Assembly: GCF_025751535.1 (NCBI RefSeq)
Contig: NZ_JAOWLC010000004.1
Span: forward strand, 1 to 64,000
Source of the DNA: Lentibacter sp. XHP0401
Lineage (GTDB): Bacteria; Pseudomonadota; Alphaproteobacteria; Rhodobacterales; Rhodobacteraceae
DNA: 64,000 bases
Direction: 5' to 3'
Under the pieces are notes generated by a model that was given only the letters and a program-made list of their open reading frames with translations, had not been told where the DNA came from and did not search any database. Positions 33,803 through 41,085 of this stretch are shown here, piece by piece (positions within the stretch are counted from its first letter, which is position 1; the number at the start of each line of letters is the position of its first letter). The position numbers and the translations under genes are program-made.

Positions 33803-34834
33803 GTGAAATATAGAAGACTTCGGCAATCGGTTCTGGCGCTGGTTGTTGCAGCGGTGACGCCTCATGGGGCCTTCGCAAATGGTCTTTGTGCCGGCGATTA
33901 CATGGCCTCTATCAACGGCGTGTCTCCACCAATTCAGGGCAAGGTCACAGAAGTGCCCAATCCTCAACAGCAACAGCTGGTCCGCGTCGAAGTGCAGGAT
34001 TGCGCGCGCATGCTGGTCATTCATGGTGACAGTCCATTAGCGCTCAGGCAAGTGGCCAATGACCCAACGCAATACATCGGAACACAGCCGGGTATGACGG
34101 TTGTGTTTGATATCTGGTCGCAAGATCGCCTGACCGGACAGGTTTTGATGCCGGGTGTCGATGGCAGTGTGATCTACGAGCTGAACCTTGTTGAGGGGTA
34201 TTCGCCTGACTTTGAAGGTTGTGATATTTCTAGGCCAGACGATGAGATGGACGAGGAGAACTGGTTGATCGCCGATCCCGCGTTGCGCAGCGAGGCTATT
34301 GATATCATCGCAACACGGCTGGGCATTCCGGCTGAGGCCGCGGAGCGCTACGTCTCGGCGTTGCGCACGGTGGCCAAAACCGACCAGTCCGATGACGGCG
34401 TGAGCGAAATACTACCCGGTGAAACGGGCTGCCCTGTCGAACTGACAGGCGTTAAAACCTGTCGTATTCACCCGTCAGATACCACGACGATTGTCGAAGC
34501 CAACTTGTTGCTCGATAAGGACGGGCTGCTGCTGCCGGCGACGACTGACGGCTCAGTATCAAACCGAGTGCGCGTGGATGATCCCGGCCTTGGCGATATC
34601 TGCGCGCCAGAGGCAACCCTGCCTCCTGCCGATCGCCGCCTGCGTTTCAAATTCATCACAGCCGAGGAAGAGAACATCAATGATGTGCAGGCCGTTCTCG
34701 TGGATGCCGAGAATGATCGCGTGAAAAAGGCGCATTACGCCGAAGGACACGCCGCAGGGCTCAAAGGCCGGACACAGGCCGCTATCGAGAGCTACGAGGC
34801 GATTGGCTCACCCGTAAAAGGCATACATAAATAG
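33803..34834 (+). CDS. secreted protein of unknown function
   Basis: A 343-residue exported protein starting at GTG 33803 behind GGAGGG (longer in-frame starts lack a ribosome site). The signal peptide ends near GAFA. The body has four or more Cys in the first 250 residues (LCAGDY, VQDCARM, EGCDIS, GCPVEL, KTCRIH), suggesting disulfides, and a C-terminal helical end. No known domain. It sits between the membrane protein and the VWA protein, and is probably part of the same unit. Confidence 0.55.
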   Translation: MKYRRLRQSVLALVVAAVTPHGAFANGLCAGDYMASINGVSPPIQGKVTEVPNPQQQQLVRVEVQDCARMLVIHGDSPLALRQVANDPTQYIGTQPGMTVVFDIWSQDRLTGQVLMPGVDGSVIYELNLVEGYSPDFEGCDISRPDDEMDEENWLIADPALRSEAIDIIATRLGIPAEAAERYVSALRTVAKTDQSDDGVSEILPGETGCPVELTGVKTCRIHPSDTTTIVEANLLLDKDGLLLPATTDGSVSNRVRVDDPGLGDICAPEATLPPADRRLRFKFITAEEENINDVQAVLVDAENDRVKKAHYAEGHAAGLKGRTQAAIESYEAIGSPVKGIHK

Positions 34835-34886
34835 ATCAAATGTCGGGGAGGATGCCCCTGAATGAACAGCGAATGAGGAACGAGAT

Positions 34887-37169
34887 ATGAAACGGATCAC
34901 TCCCAACTTGGTATCACTTGCCCTGACCGGTAGCATTGCTTTGGCAACAGCTGCGAGCGCCGCGGATGATGTCGTTATCGTTTATGACGGATCAGGGTCC
35001 ATGTGGGGCCAGATCGACGGCTCTAGCAAGGTTGAGATCGCGCGGGAGGTGCTGGCGGATCTGGTGCAGGACTGGGACGAGGAAACCAATCTAGGTCTCG
35101 TCGCCTATGGCCACCGCAGTCAGGGCGACTGCACCGATATCGAAACGATACTTTTGCCCGCCCCACTGAACCGATCCAGCTTTATCGAAGCGGTTAACGC
35201 GATCATGCCGGTCGGTAAAACGCCGATCACGGCCTCGGTGCAACATGCAGCGGATCTGCTGTCTTACCGCGACAACCCTGCGACTGTTATTCTCATTTCC
35301 GATGGCGTCGAAACCTGCAATGCAGACCCCTGCGCGCTGTCTGCACAGCTTGCCCAGCAAGGGGTGAAGTTCACTGCGCATGTCGTGGGCTTTGATCTGG
35401 ACGACGCAGCGCAGGCTAGCCTGTCTTGCATCGCCGAAAACACGGGCGGGATGTTTGTACCCGCCGGCAATGCGGATGAGCTTCACTATGCCTTGGATCA
35501 GGTCCAAAGCGCGATGGATCTGCAACCCGCCATGCCTGACCCGGCACCTGAAGAGCCAATCGCACCAGTTGTCACCGTGACCGCCCCGGCGCAGGCCACT
35601 ATCGGCGCGGTGTTCGATGTGTCTTGGGACAAGACCGTCAACGCGAAGGATTATATCACCATTGTTCCAGCGGGCGCAGATGAAGGGGCTCGGCAAAACC
35701 ATATTCGTGCGCGAGACGATCTTTCGGGGAACCTTACGGCTCCGGCCACCCCAGGTCTGTATGAGGTGCGCTATGTTCTGGAGCAGGGCGACAAGACGAT
35801 TGGTATGGCTTCGGTTGAGGTGGTTGAAGCCGGTGTCACCATCACCGCCCCTGCGCAGATGACAACGGGCGCTGTATTTGACGTATCGTGGGACAAGACG
35901 GTGAATGCGACGGATTATATCACCATCGTTCCGGCTGGTTCCGATGAAGGCACGCGGCAGAATCATATCCGCGCGCGTGACAACCTTTCGGGCATGCTGA
36001 CCGCCCCCGCGACACCGGGCCTCTACGAGGTGCGTTACGTGCTGGCAGAGGGCAACAAGACCCTTGGCACGGCGACGGTTGAACTGGTCGAGACGGGTGT
36101 TACCGTTACCGCCCCTGCGCAGATGACAACGGGCGCTGTATTTGACGTATCGTGGGACAAGACGGTGAATGCGACGGATTACATCACCATCGTTCCGGCT
36201 GGTTCCGATGAAGGCACGCGGCAGAACCATATCCGCGCGCGTGACAACCTTTCGGGTATGCTGACCGCCCCCGCGACACCGGGCCTCTACGAGGTGCGTT
36301 ACGTGCTGGCAGAGGGCAACAAGACCCTTGGCACGGCGACGGTTGAACTGGTCGAGACGGGTGTTACCGTCACCGCCCCTGCGCAGATGACAACGGGCTC
36401 TGTATTTGACGTATCGTGGGACAAGACGGTGAATGCGACGGATTACATCACCATCGTTCCGGCTGGTTCCGATGAAGGCACGCGGCAGAATCATATCCGC
36501 GCGCGTGACAACCTTTCGGGCAAGCTGACCGCCCCCGCGACACCGGGTCTCTACGAGGTGCGTTACGTGCTGGCGGAGGGCAATAAGACCCTCGGCATGG
36601 CAACTATCGAGCTGGTCGAGCCGGAAATGGGCATCTCTGGTCCCGGCGTCGTGCGGGCCGGAACGCAGGTTGATATTGTTTGGTCCTCTGTCATCAACGC
36701 CGTTGATTATGTGACCATCGTGCCTGCAGGCGCGGAAGAAGGCGCACGACAGACGCATCTGCGGGTGCGTGACAAGACCGAAGGCCGCCTGAAGGCCCCC
36801 GAAGAGATAGGTCTTTACGAGATCCGCTATGTTTTGGAAGAGGGCAAGCGCATGCTGGCCAGTGCGTCATTGGAAGTAGTTGCTGCAGATGCGCCGCTTG
36901 ATGACGGGGCAGGGCTGTCGGCTCCCGAAACAGCCGCAGCTGGCGAGACGATTACTGTGACATGGACAGGCGGCGGCGATGGTGCCGATCAGCGGATCGC
37001 AGTTGCGCGCAAGGATCAGCCGGATTTCAGCTGGATCAGTACGCAGAAGATCACAGAGGCCCAGAACGTGGCGGTGAAAATGCCTGATGAGTCTGGGCTC
37101 TATGAGGTCCGCTATCTGGATGTCTCGAACCGCAAACTTTTGGGTCGTTCTGTTGTGGAGGTGAAATGA
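34887..37169 (+). CDS. secreted VWA-domain protein with six tandem repeats
   Basis: A 760-residue exported protein: signal peptide (1-25), VWA domain (about 28-215) with an intact MIDAS DxSxS (D34, S36, S38 in VYDGSGSMWG), GKTPIT and ISDGVETC, then a Pro-rich linker and six repeats. Repeats 1-4 have a strict 264-base (88-residue) period and near-identical DNA (VFDVSWDKTVNATDYITIVP is shared); repeats 5 and 6 are diverged. The repeats look like beta-sandwich modules. VWA domains bind protein ligands through a divalent metal. It overlaps the SH3b gene by four bases (ATGA), so the two are coupled and their products likely act together in the periplasm or at the surface. Confidence 0.85.
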   Translation: MKRITPNLVSLALTGSIALATAASAADDVVIVYDGSGSMWGQIDGSSKVEIAREVLADLVQDWDEETNLGLVAYGHRSQGDCTDIETILLPAPLNRSSFIEAVNAIMPVGKTPITASVQHAADLLSYRDNPATVILISDGVETCNADPCALSAQLAQQGVKFTAHVVGFDLDDAAQASLSCIAENTGGMFVPAGNADELHYALDQVQSAMDLQPAMPDPAPEEPIAPVVTVTAPAQATIGAVFDVSWDKTVNAKDYITIVPAGADEGARQNHIRARDDLSGNLTAPATPGLYEVRYVLEQGDKTIGMASVEVVEAGVTITAPAQMTTGAVFDVSWDKTVNATDYITIVPAGSDEGTRQNHIRARDNLSGMLTAPATPGLYEVRYVLAEGNKTLGTATVELVETGVTVTAPAQMTTGAVFDVSWDKTVNATDYITIVPAGSDEGTRQNHIRARDNLSGMLTAPATPGLYEVRYVLAEGNKTLGTATVELVETGVTVTAPAQMTTGSVFDVSWDKTVNATDYITIVPAGSDEGTRQNHIRARDNLSGKLTAPATPGLYEVRYVLAEGNKTLGMATIELVEPEMGISGPGVVRAGTQVDIVWSSVINAVDYVTIVPAGAEEGARQTHLRVRDKTEGRLKAPEEIGLYEIRYVLEEGKRMLASASLEVVAADAPLDDGAGLSAPETAAAGETITVTWTGGGDGADQRIAVARKDQPDFSWISTQKITEAQNVAVKMPDESGLYEVRYLDVSNRKLLGRSVVEVK
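35571..36629 (+). repeat. four near-identical 264-base coding repeats
   Basis: Reference points CCx-GCG-CAG fall at 35586, 35850, 36114 and 36378, exactly 264 bases apart. Copies 2, 3 and 4 are nearly identical over long stretches, including silent positions, so they are recent duplications or kept alike by recombination; copy 1 differs more. Confidence 0.9.
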
Positions 37170-37951
37170 TGAAAAGGTTTTTTCTGGCGGGCGCGCTTTC
37201 CTGCGCCATGGCTCTTGCGGCATCGTCTGTTCAGGCGGAAATCGACGGTCACGGGCCGGACGCCTGGCGTGTGACCGGCGTTGCCGCCGATGATGTGCTA
37301 AACATGCGGATGGGGCCGGGAACAAACTATCTGGTGATCGACAGCCTTCCGCCGGATGCGCGAGGGCTGCAACAGGTCACCTGTGTGCCTCTGTTGCTTC
37401 CTTCTATCCACCAACGCCTTTCAGAGGAACAACGCAACAGTTTGCCGCAGCGTTGGTGCCTCATGCGGACGGATGACTTCATCAAGGCCGGCTGGGTCGC
37501 GCAACGGTTTCTGGAGCCGGACTGGGGGCAAGCCGAGACCGATCATGCCGGTTCTGCCGGGGCCCATAATACTGGCGACGCAATGATCGACGATGCGGCC
37601 CGGCTGGTGGGGGATCTTTACACCGCTTTCGAGGCCCAGAGCAGCTCGGCGGAAAACCCCTTTGGACCAACGTTGGCTCCGCAATACTTCTTTGCCAGCA
37701 TGGTGCCGGATCTGGCGGAGCATGGGGCAGATGTGCTTTACGACGCACAGAATTTTCAGGGTGAGATCACCCGTATCGCGCCTGATCCCGACCAGCCGAT
37801 GTTACGGGGTATGATCACGATCAACGTGGACTTCACCAATTTCGGCCAGCCCAAACGTGCCGTCTTCAGCCTGCGGGCCGACCCCGGCCAACCCGGCGCA
37901 CCGATCCGGGTTTTGCGCGTCGAGCATGATAGCTGGAGCTTTCCGCATTAA
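37166..37951 (+). CDS. secreted SH3b-domain protein
   Basis: A 261-residue exported protein: signal peptide to VQA (residue 24), then an SH3b domain (about 35-115; VLNMRMGPGTNYLVIDSLPP, then WCLMRTDDFIKAGWVAQRFL) split by a 30-residue insert, and a C-terminal 130-residue region containing DDAARLVGDLYTAF and a beta-rich end. SH3b domains bind cell wall or protein partners outside the cytoplasm. Its ATG overlaps the VWA gene stop. Its N-terminal module is like the truncated one at 26951. Confidence 0.78.
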   Translation: MMKRFFLAGALSCAMALAASSVQAEIDGHGPDAWRVTGVAADDVLNMRMGPGTNYLVIDSLPPDARGLQQVTCVPLLLPSIHQRLSEEQRNSLPQRWCLMRTDDFIKAGWVAQRFLEPDWGQAETDHAGSAGAHNTGDAMIDDAARLVGDLYTAFEAQSSSAENPFGPTLAPQYFFASMVPDLAEHGADVLYDAQNFQGEITRIAPDPDQPMLRGMITINVDFTNFGQPKRAVFSLRADPGQPGAPIRVLRVEHDSWSFPH

Positions 37952-38361
37952 GGCTTTTGCGGGTTCGGCGATACCGGAGGGGCGGCGGCTGAACCGCTTC
38001 GAAACCGGGGTCCTGTTTTGCAGGCCATTGCTGTGAAGGAAAGTCTAGGCCCAGAAATCGGTGAAATCGAATTGCGGTCATAGTTCCGTTTGAGTGTCCG
38101 AATTTCAGGAGATGTGCTGAATATTTGGTGTTGTGGATGCGGGATAAACGTCTCTAAGCATTTCTCCGTCGGAATTGAGTGCAAGATGATGCCACACTCA
38201 GGGAGATTGATGCCTTTTAAATCCGGCTGGTAATCCTCCGATCCCCTCTAAACAGAGGGGGCGGCAACGGGAATGCACAGCTATAAACATGTTATTGGCA
38301 TCTAGATAGAACTGCACTCCAGATAGAGCGTCTGGGCTTACCCGAACGAAAGGAGATATTC
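37952..38361. other. 410-base non-coding gap
   Basis: Between the SH3b gene and the DUF805 gene. A small hairpin CCCCTCT/AGAGGGG with loop AAAC lies at about 38243-38262, without a U-run. Nothing else supportable. Confidence 0.4.
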
Positions 38362-38790
38362 GTGAACTTTCAAACGGCGGTAAAAACTTGTCTGACCGAG
38401 AAATACGCAACCTTTTCAGGACGAGCTAGCCGGTCTGAATATTGGTGGTTTGTTCTGGCTTACGTAATTGGTGCGATAATAGTGTCGCTTCTGGGCATTC
38501 AGTTGCTATACATTATCTACACGCTTGCATTGATCGTTCCAGCCTCTGCAGCCGGGTATCGACGTCTGCAAGACACGGGGCGGAAAGGCTGGCTTATTTT
38601 TATTCCCATGGGGTTGGGTCTGATCAGTATGTTTCTAATGCCTGCGGCTCCGGTAATGGAAAATGGTCAAGTAACGCATATGCCCGAAATGGGCAGCATG
38701 GGCCTGATGGCTGTACTCTCGTTCGTCCAGCTGATTGTGATGCTCGTGTTTCTATGGTGGTTGACTCGCCCCTCACAGCCCGAGACATAA
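38362..38790 (+). CDS. DUF805 family inner-membrane protein
   Basis: A 142-residue protein with the DUF805 pattern: FSGRASRSEYWWFVL near residue 18-32, AGYRRLQDTGRKGWLIF (about 64-80) and four hydrophobic segments. DUF805 proteins are common in bacteria, with unknown function. GTG 38362 has AGGAGA eight bases upstream. It closes the block; an IS6-type relic starts 24 bases after its stop. Confidence 0.82.
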   Translation: MNFQTAVKTCLTEKYATFSGRASRSEYWWFVLAYVIGAIIVSLLGIQLLYIIYTLALIVPASAAGYRRLQDTGRKGWLIFIPMGLGLISMFLMPAAPVMENGQVTHMPEMGSMGLMAVLSFVQLIVMLVFLWWLTRPSQPET

Positions 38791-38813
38791 CTAATATGGC
38801 CCATCGTCCACCA

Positions 38814-39259
38814 GGCAATGTCACGTTAACTCGACGATGGAGCAACAACGGATTATTGTTGTTAAATGAGCAAAATATCCTACGCGCCCCATCGATATCC
38901 ACCTGCACTAATTCAAAGGGCCGTCTGGCTCTACTTTCGTTTCCCGTTGAGTTTTCGGGACGTTGAGGAAATGCTTGCAGAGCGCGGTGTTGATGTCAGC
39001 TATGAATCGATCCGTAGATGGGTTTTGAAATTTGGCCCAGTGATTGCTGCCAAGATCCGTCCCGCAGAGTTCAACCTTCAGGAACTTGACACCTTGATGA
39101 AGTATTTATCGGTATCCGTGGCAAGCGGACTTATCTGTGGCGTGCTGTGGATGGTGAAGGAGAGGTCCTTGAAATCTTGGCCCAACCTCGTCGAAACAAA
39201 CAAGTAGCCCTTAAACTTATGTGGAAACTCTTGAAAAAGCAGGGATACATTCAGGATCA
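38814..39259 (+). mobile_element. IS6-type relic (right flank of the VWA/zincin block), interrupted by another IS
   Basis: Starts with inverted repeat GGCAATGTCACGTTAAC, the same as the relic at 24313-24817 but in the opposite orientation. It contains the N-terminal half of a transposase and is then cut at 39259 by an intact IS6-family element. No right-hand remainder is found beyond 40077. Confidence 0.75.
38866..39259 (+). pseudogene. IS6-type transposase, frameshifted and truncated
   Basis: The first part reads RYPPALIQRAVWLYFRFPLS and LAERGVDVSYESIRRWV, the HTH half of an IS6-family transposase. Near 39061-39090 the frame changes; in the other frame the sequence continues LDEVFIGIRGKRTYLWRAVD, then EVLEILAQPRRNKQVALKLM, ending at the IS insertion. 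The frameshift and truncation make it inactive. Its second half corresponds to the region kept in the relic at 24313. Confidence 0.82.
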
Positions 39260-40077
39260 GGTCCTGTCAGAGCAAACTGGCTTGAGCCGGGCAGGGCGCT
39301 CACCTAGGCTTTCGAAATGACAAAGCGCTCCCCTTTTCGGTATTTCAAAACTAGCCCTGAGATCATCCGCCTCGCGGTCATGCTCTACGTTAGGTTTCCG
39401 TTATCGCTTCGGAACGTCGAGGATCTGCTGCATGAACGGGGCGTCGATGTCAGCCATGAAACTATCCGTTTCTGGTGGAACCGGTTTGGCCCAATTTTTG
39501 CTGCAGAAATACGTAAAAGGCGTGTCGAGAAGATGCGGGCACATTCAAACTGGCAGTGGCACTTGGACGAAATTTTTGTAAAGATCAACGGCGTGACGCA
39601 CTATCTTTGGCGGGCGGTTGATCACGAAGGTGAGGTGCTGGAAAGCTACGTCACGAAACGCCGTGATCGCAAAGCGGCGTTGAAATTCCTCAGAAAATCA
39701 ATGAAGCGCTACGGCCAGCCAGAGATCATCGTAACGGACAAATTGCCGTCTTACGGCGCCGCAATGAAAGTCATTGGCAACGTATCAAAGCAGGAAACGG
39801 GGCACCGGAAAAACAACCGGGCCGAGAATTCCCATCTGCCATTTCGACGACGGGAACGCGCCATGCTGCGTTTCAGGAAAATGCGTTCTCTACAGAAATT
39901 CGTTGCCGTGCATTCCTCAATTAGCAACCACTTCAACAAGGAACGACACCTTTACTCTCGAGACAATTTCAAACTCAATCGAGATGCCGCTCTTAACGAG
40001 TGGCGCGGTCTTTGTGCCTCATAATGGGCAGTGCTATTGCCGTAGCTGAGGCTGGTTCGTATTTGTCTGACAACGCC
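39260..40077 (+). mobile_element. intact IS6-family insertion sequence
   Basis: About 818 bases with inverted repeats GGTCCTGTCAGAGCAAAC and, on the other strand, GGCGTTGTCAGACAAATAC. It lands inside an older IS relic on the left and truncates a DUF934 gene on the right. The flanking octamers (CAGGATCA; CCATTGCG) do not match, so the present flanks were probably joined by recombination or adjacent deletion. It is the same family as 10695-11558. Confidence 0.85.
39317..40024 (+). CDS. IS6-family DDE transposase, intact
   Basis: A 235-residue transposase. HTH region about residues 36-60 (HERGVDVSHETIRFWWNRFG), first Asp in WHLDEIFVKING (about residue 80), second in IVTDKLPSYGAAM (about 140), Glu in NNRAENSHLPFRRRERAM (about 175). 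The full frame shows what is missing in the copies at 4456 and 10799. It may still be mobile. Confidence 0.9.
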   Translation: MTKRSPFRYFKTSPEIIRLAVMLYVRFPLSLRNVEDLLHERGVDVSHETIRFWWNRFGPIFAAEIRKRRVEKMRAHSNWQWHLDEIFVKINGVTHYLWRAVDHEGEVLESYVTKRRDRKAALKFLRKSMKRYGQPEIIVTDKLPSYGAAMKVIGNVSKQETGHRKNNRAENSHLPFRRRERAMLRFRKMRSLQKFVAVHSSISNHFNKERHLYSRDNFKLNRDAALNEWRGLCAS

Positions 40078-40366
40078 CCATTGCGTATTGGTCTGCCAGC
40101 AGTGGTCCACGAGCGCGCAAACGCCGCGTGAACCCCATGAGTCGCAAACGCCGCGCAAGGGTAAAGCCGCGACCATCCGAAAAGCTTTTGAACTCTATTC
40201 GAATTAGGCCGATATTATTCAAGTGCCGTTGCAATTCCGATAAATCGGCATCACCTGCAAGGTCAAGAGCGGCACCGTTATCACCGTTGATCTCGCAGCG
40301 GTTTTGCGTAAAGCCATGCGGCCAATCTTCGGGTTTGAACCCGTCATCTCTGATAAGAATGCTCAT
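40078..40366 (-). pseudogene. DUF934 protein truncated by the IS
   Basis: On the minus strand, MSILIRDDGFKPEDWP through LIRIEFKSFSDGRGFTLARR, LMGFTRRLRARGPLLADQ, a DUF934 protein. The IS6 end lies where the family normally continues with about 25 more residues (a conserved DQ-x2-x2-R-CGFD end). The hybrid frame adds IS-encoded residues to a stop at 40034. DUF934 proteins are always near cysI/cysH and are thought to support sulfite reduction; whether the shortened form works is unknown. The start overlaps the cysH stop (ATGA). Confidence 0.75.
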
Positions 40367-41085
40367 GCACTTGCTCCTGGCTTTGTAACTTGTCCGTTAT
40401 CAAAATGGATGCCGCACTCGGTTTTGCTTTGACCCGGCCAACGGCCTTCACGGCCCTTTGCAGGCACGGTGCAAGGCGCACAGCCGAGCGATGCGTAGCC
40501 ACGGGCAACGAGCGGATGTGGCGGTAGTTCATTTGACGCGATGTAGGCGGTCGTGTCTGCGCCTGTCCAGTTTGCGAGCGGATTGAGCTTGATGCGACCT
40601 GTTCCGCCCTCAGCCTCGAAAAGAGGAAGTTGCTCGCGCTTGCCGCCTTGATAGCGTTTTCGTCCGCTGATCCATGCGTTTAAGCCAGTTAGCCCTTTCA
40701 ACAAAGGAGCGGTCTTGCGCAGAGCACAGCAGGCGTCAGGTTTGGTTTGGTGCAGCGTTCCGTTCGGATCGGCTGCGCTCACCTCTGCTTCGCTTGCTCG
40801 CAATACATGTACGTTGCTCAAACCCAAGGCTTCACTCAACTCGCGTTGATATTGAAGCGTTTCTTCAAACAGCAATTCGGTGTCGATAAAGAGCACTGGC
40901 GTTTCGCGGTTGATTTCCGAGACCATATGCAAAAGCACTGCAGCTTCGGCTCCAAAGCTTGAAACCAAAGCGATTTTGCCAAACTGGCTGTCCACCAATG
41001 CGGATTGCAAAAGCTCAAAGGCCTGCGTTTCGGCAAAGCGCGTGTTCAAAAGTGAGACGCGATCGGAAATGTTACTCTGCAGCAT
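40363..41085 (-). CDS. cysH: adenylyl-sulfate (APS) reductase
   Basis: A 240-residue enzyme of the PAPS/APS reductase family. The phosphate-binding strand IALVSSFGAEAAVLLHM (about residues 37-53) and ISGRKRYQGGKREQLPLFE (about 138-156) are visible. It has the CC pair in DACCALRK (about 118-119) and the CxxC in GCAPC (about 205-209), the [4Fe-4S] ligand pattern of APS-type reductases, rather than the single-Cys PAPS type. It makes sulfite from APS with thioredoxin. ATG 41085 overlaps the cysI end; the longer frame to 41175 reads through cysI. Part of the cysG-DUF2849-cysI-cysH-DUF934 operon. Confidence 0.9.
   Translation of the reverse strand: MLQSNISDRVSLLNTRFAETQAFELLQSALVDSQFGKIALVSSFGAEAAVLLHMVSEINRETPVLFIDTELLFEETLQYQRELSEALGLSNVHVLRASEAEVSAADPNGTLHQTKPDACCALRKTAPLLKGLTGLNAWISGRKRYQGGKREQLPLFEAEGGTGRIKLNPLANWTGADTTAYIASNELPPHPLVARGYASLGCAPCTVPAKGREGRWPGQSKTECGIHFDNGQVTKPGASA

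Noticed and set aside
32820-33878. 352-codon minus-strand frame
   Set aside because: Antisense to the membrane-protein gene at 32760, with His/Gln-rich composition and no motif; a shadow frame.
35571-36629. CRISPR-like regular repeats
   Set aside because: The 264-base period with no spacer, in frame within a gene, shows protein repeats, not a CRISPR array. No array was found anywhere else.
35091-36758. 555-codon open frame on the minus strand
   Set aside because: It is antisense to the VWA gene and exists because the 264-base repeats lack stops in that frame; its product has a repetitive, unnatural composition.
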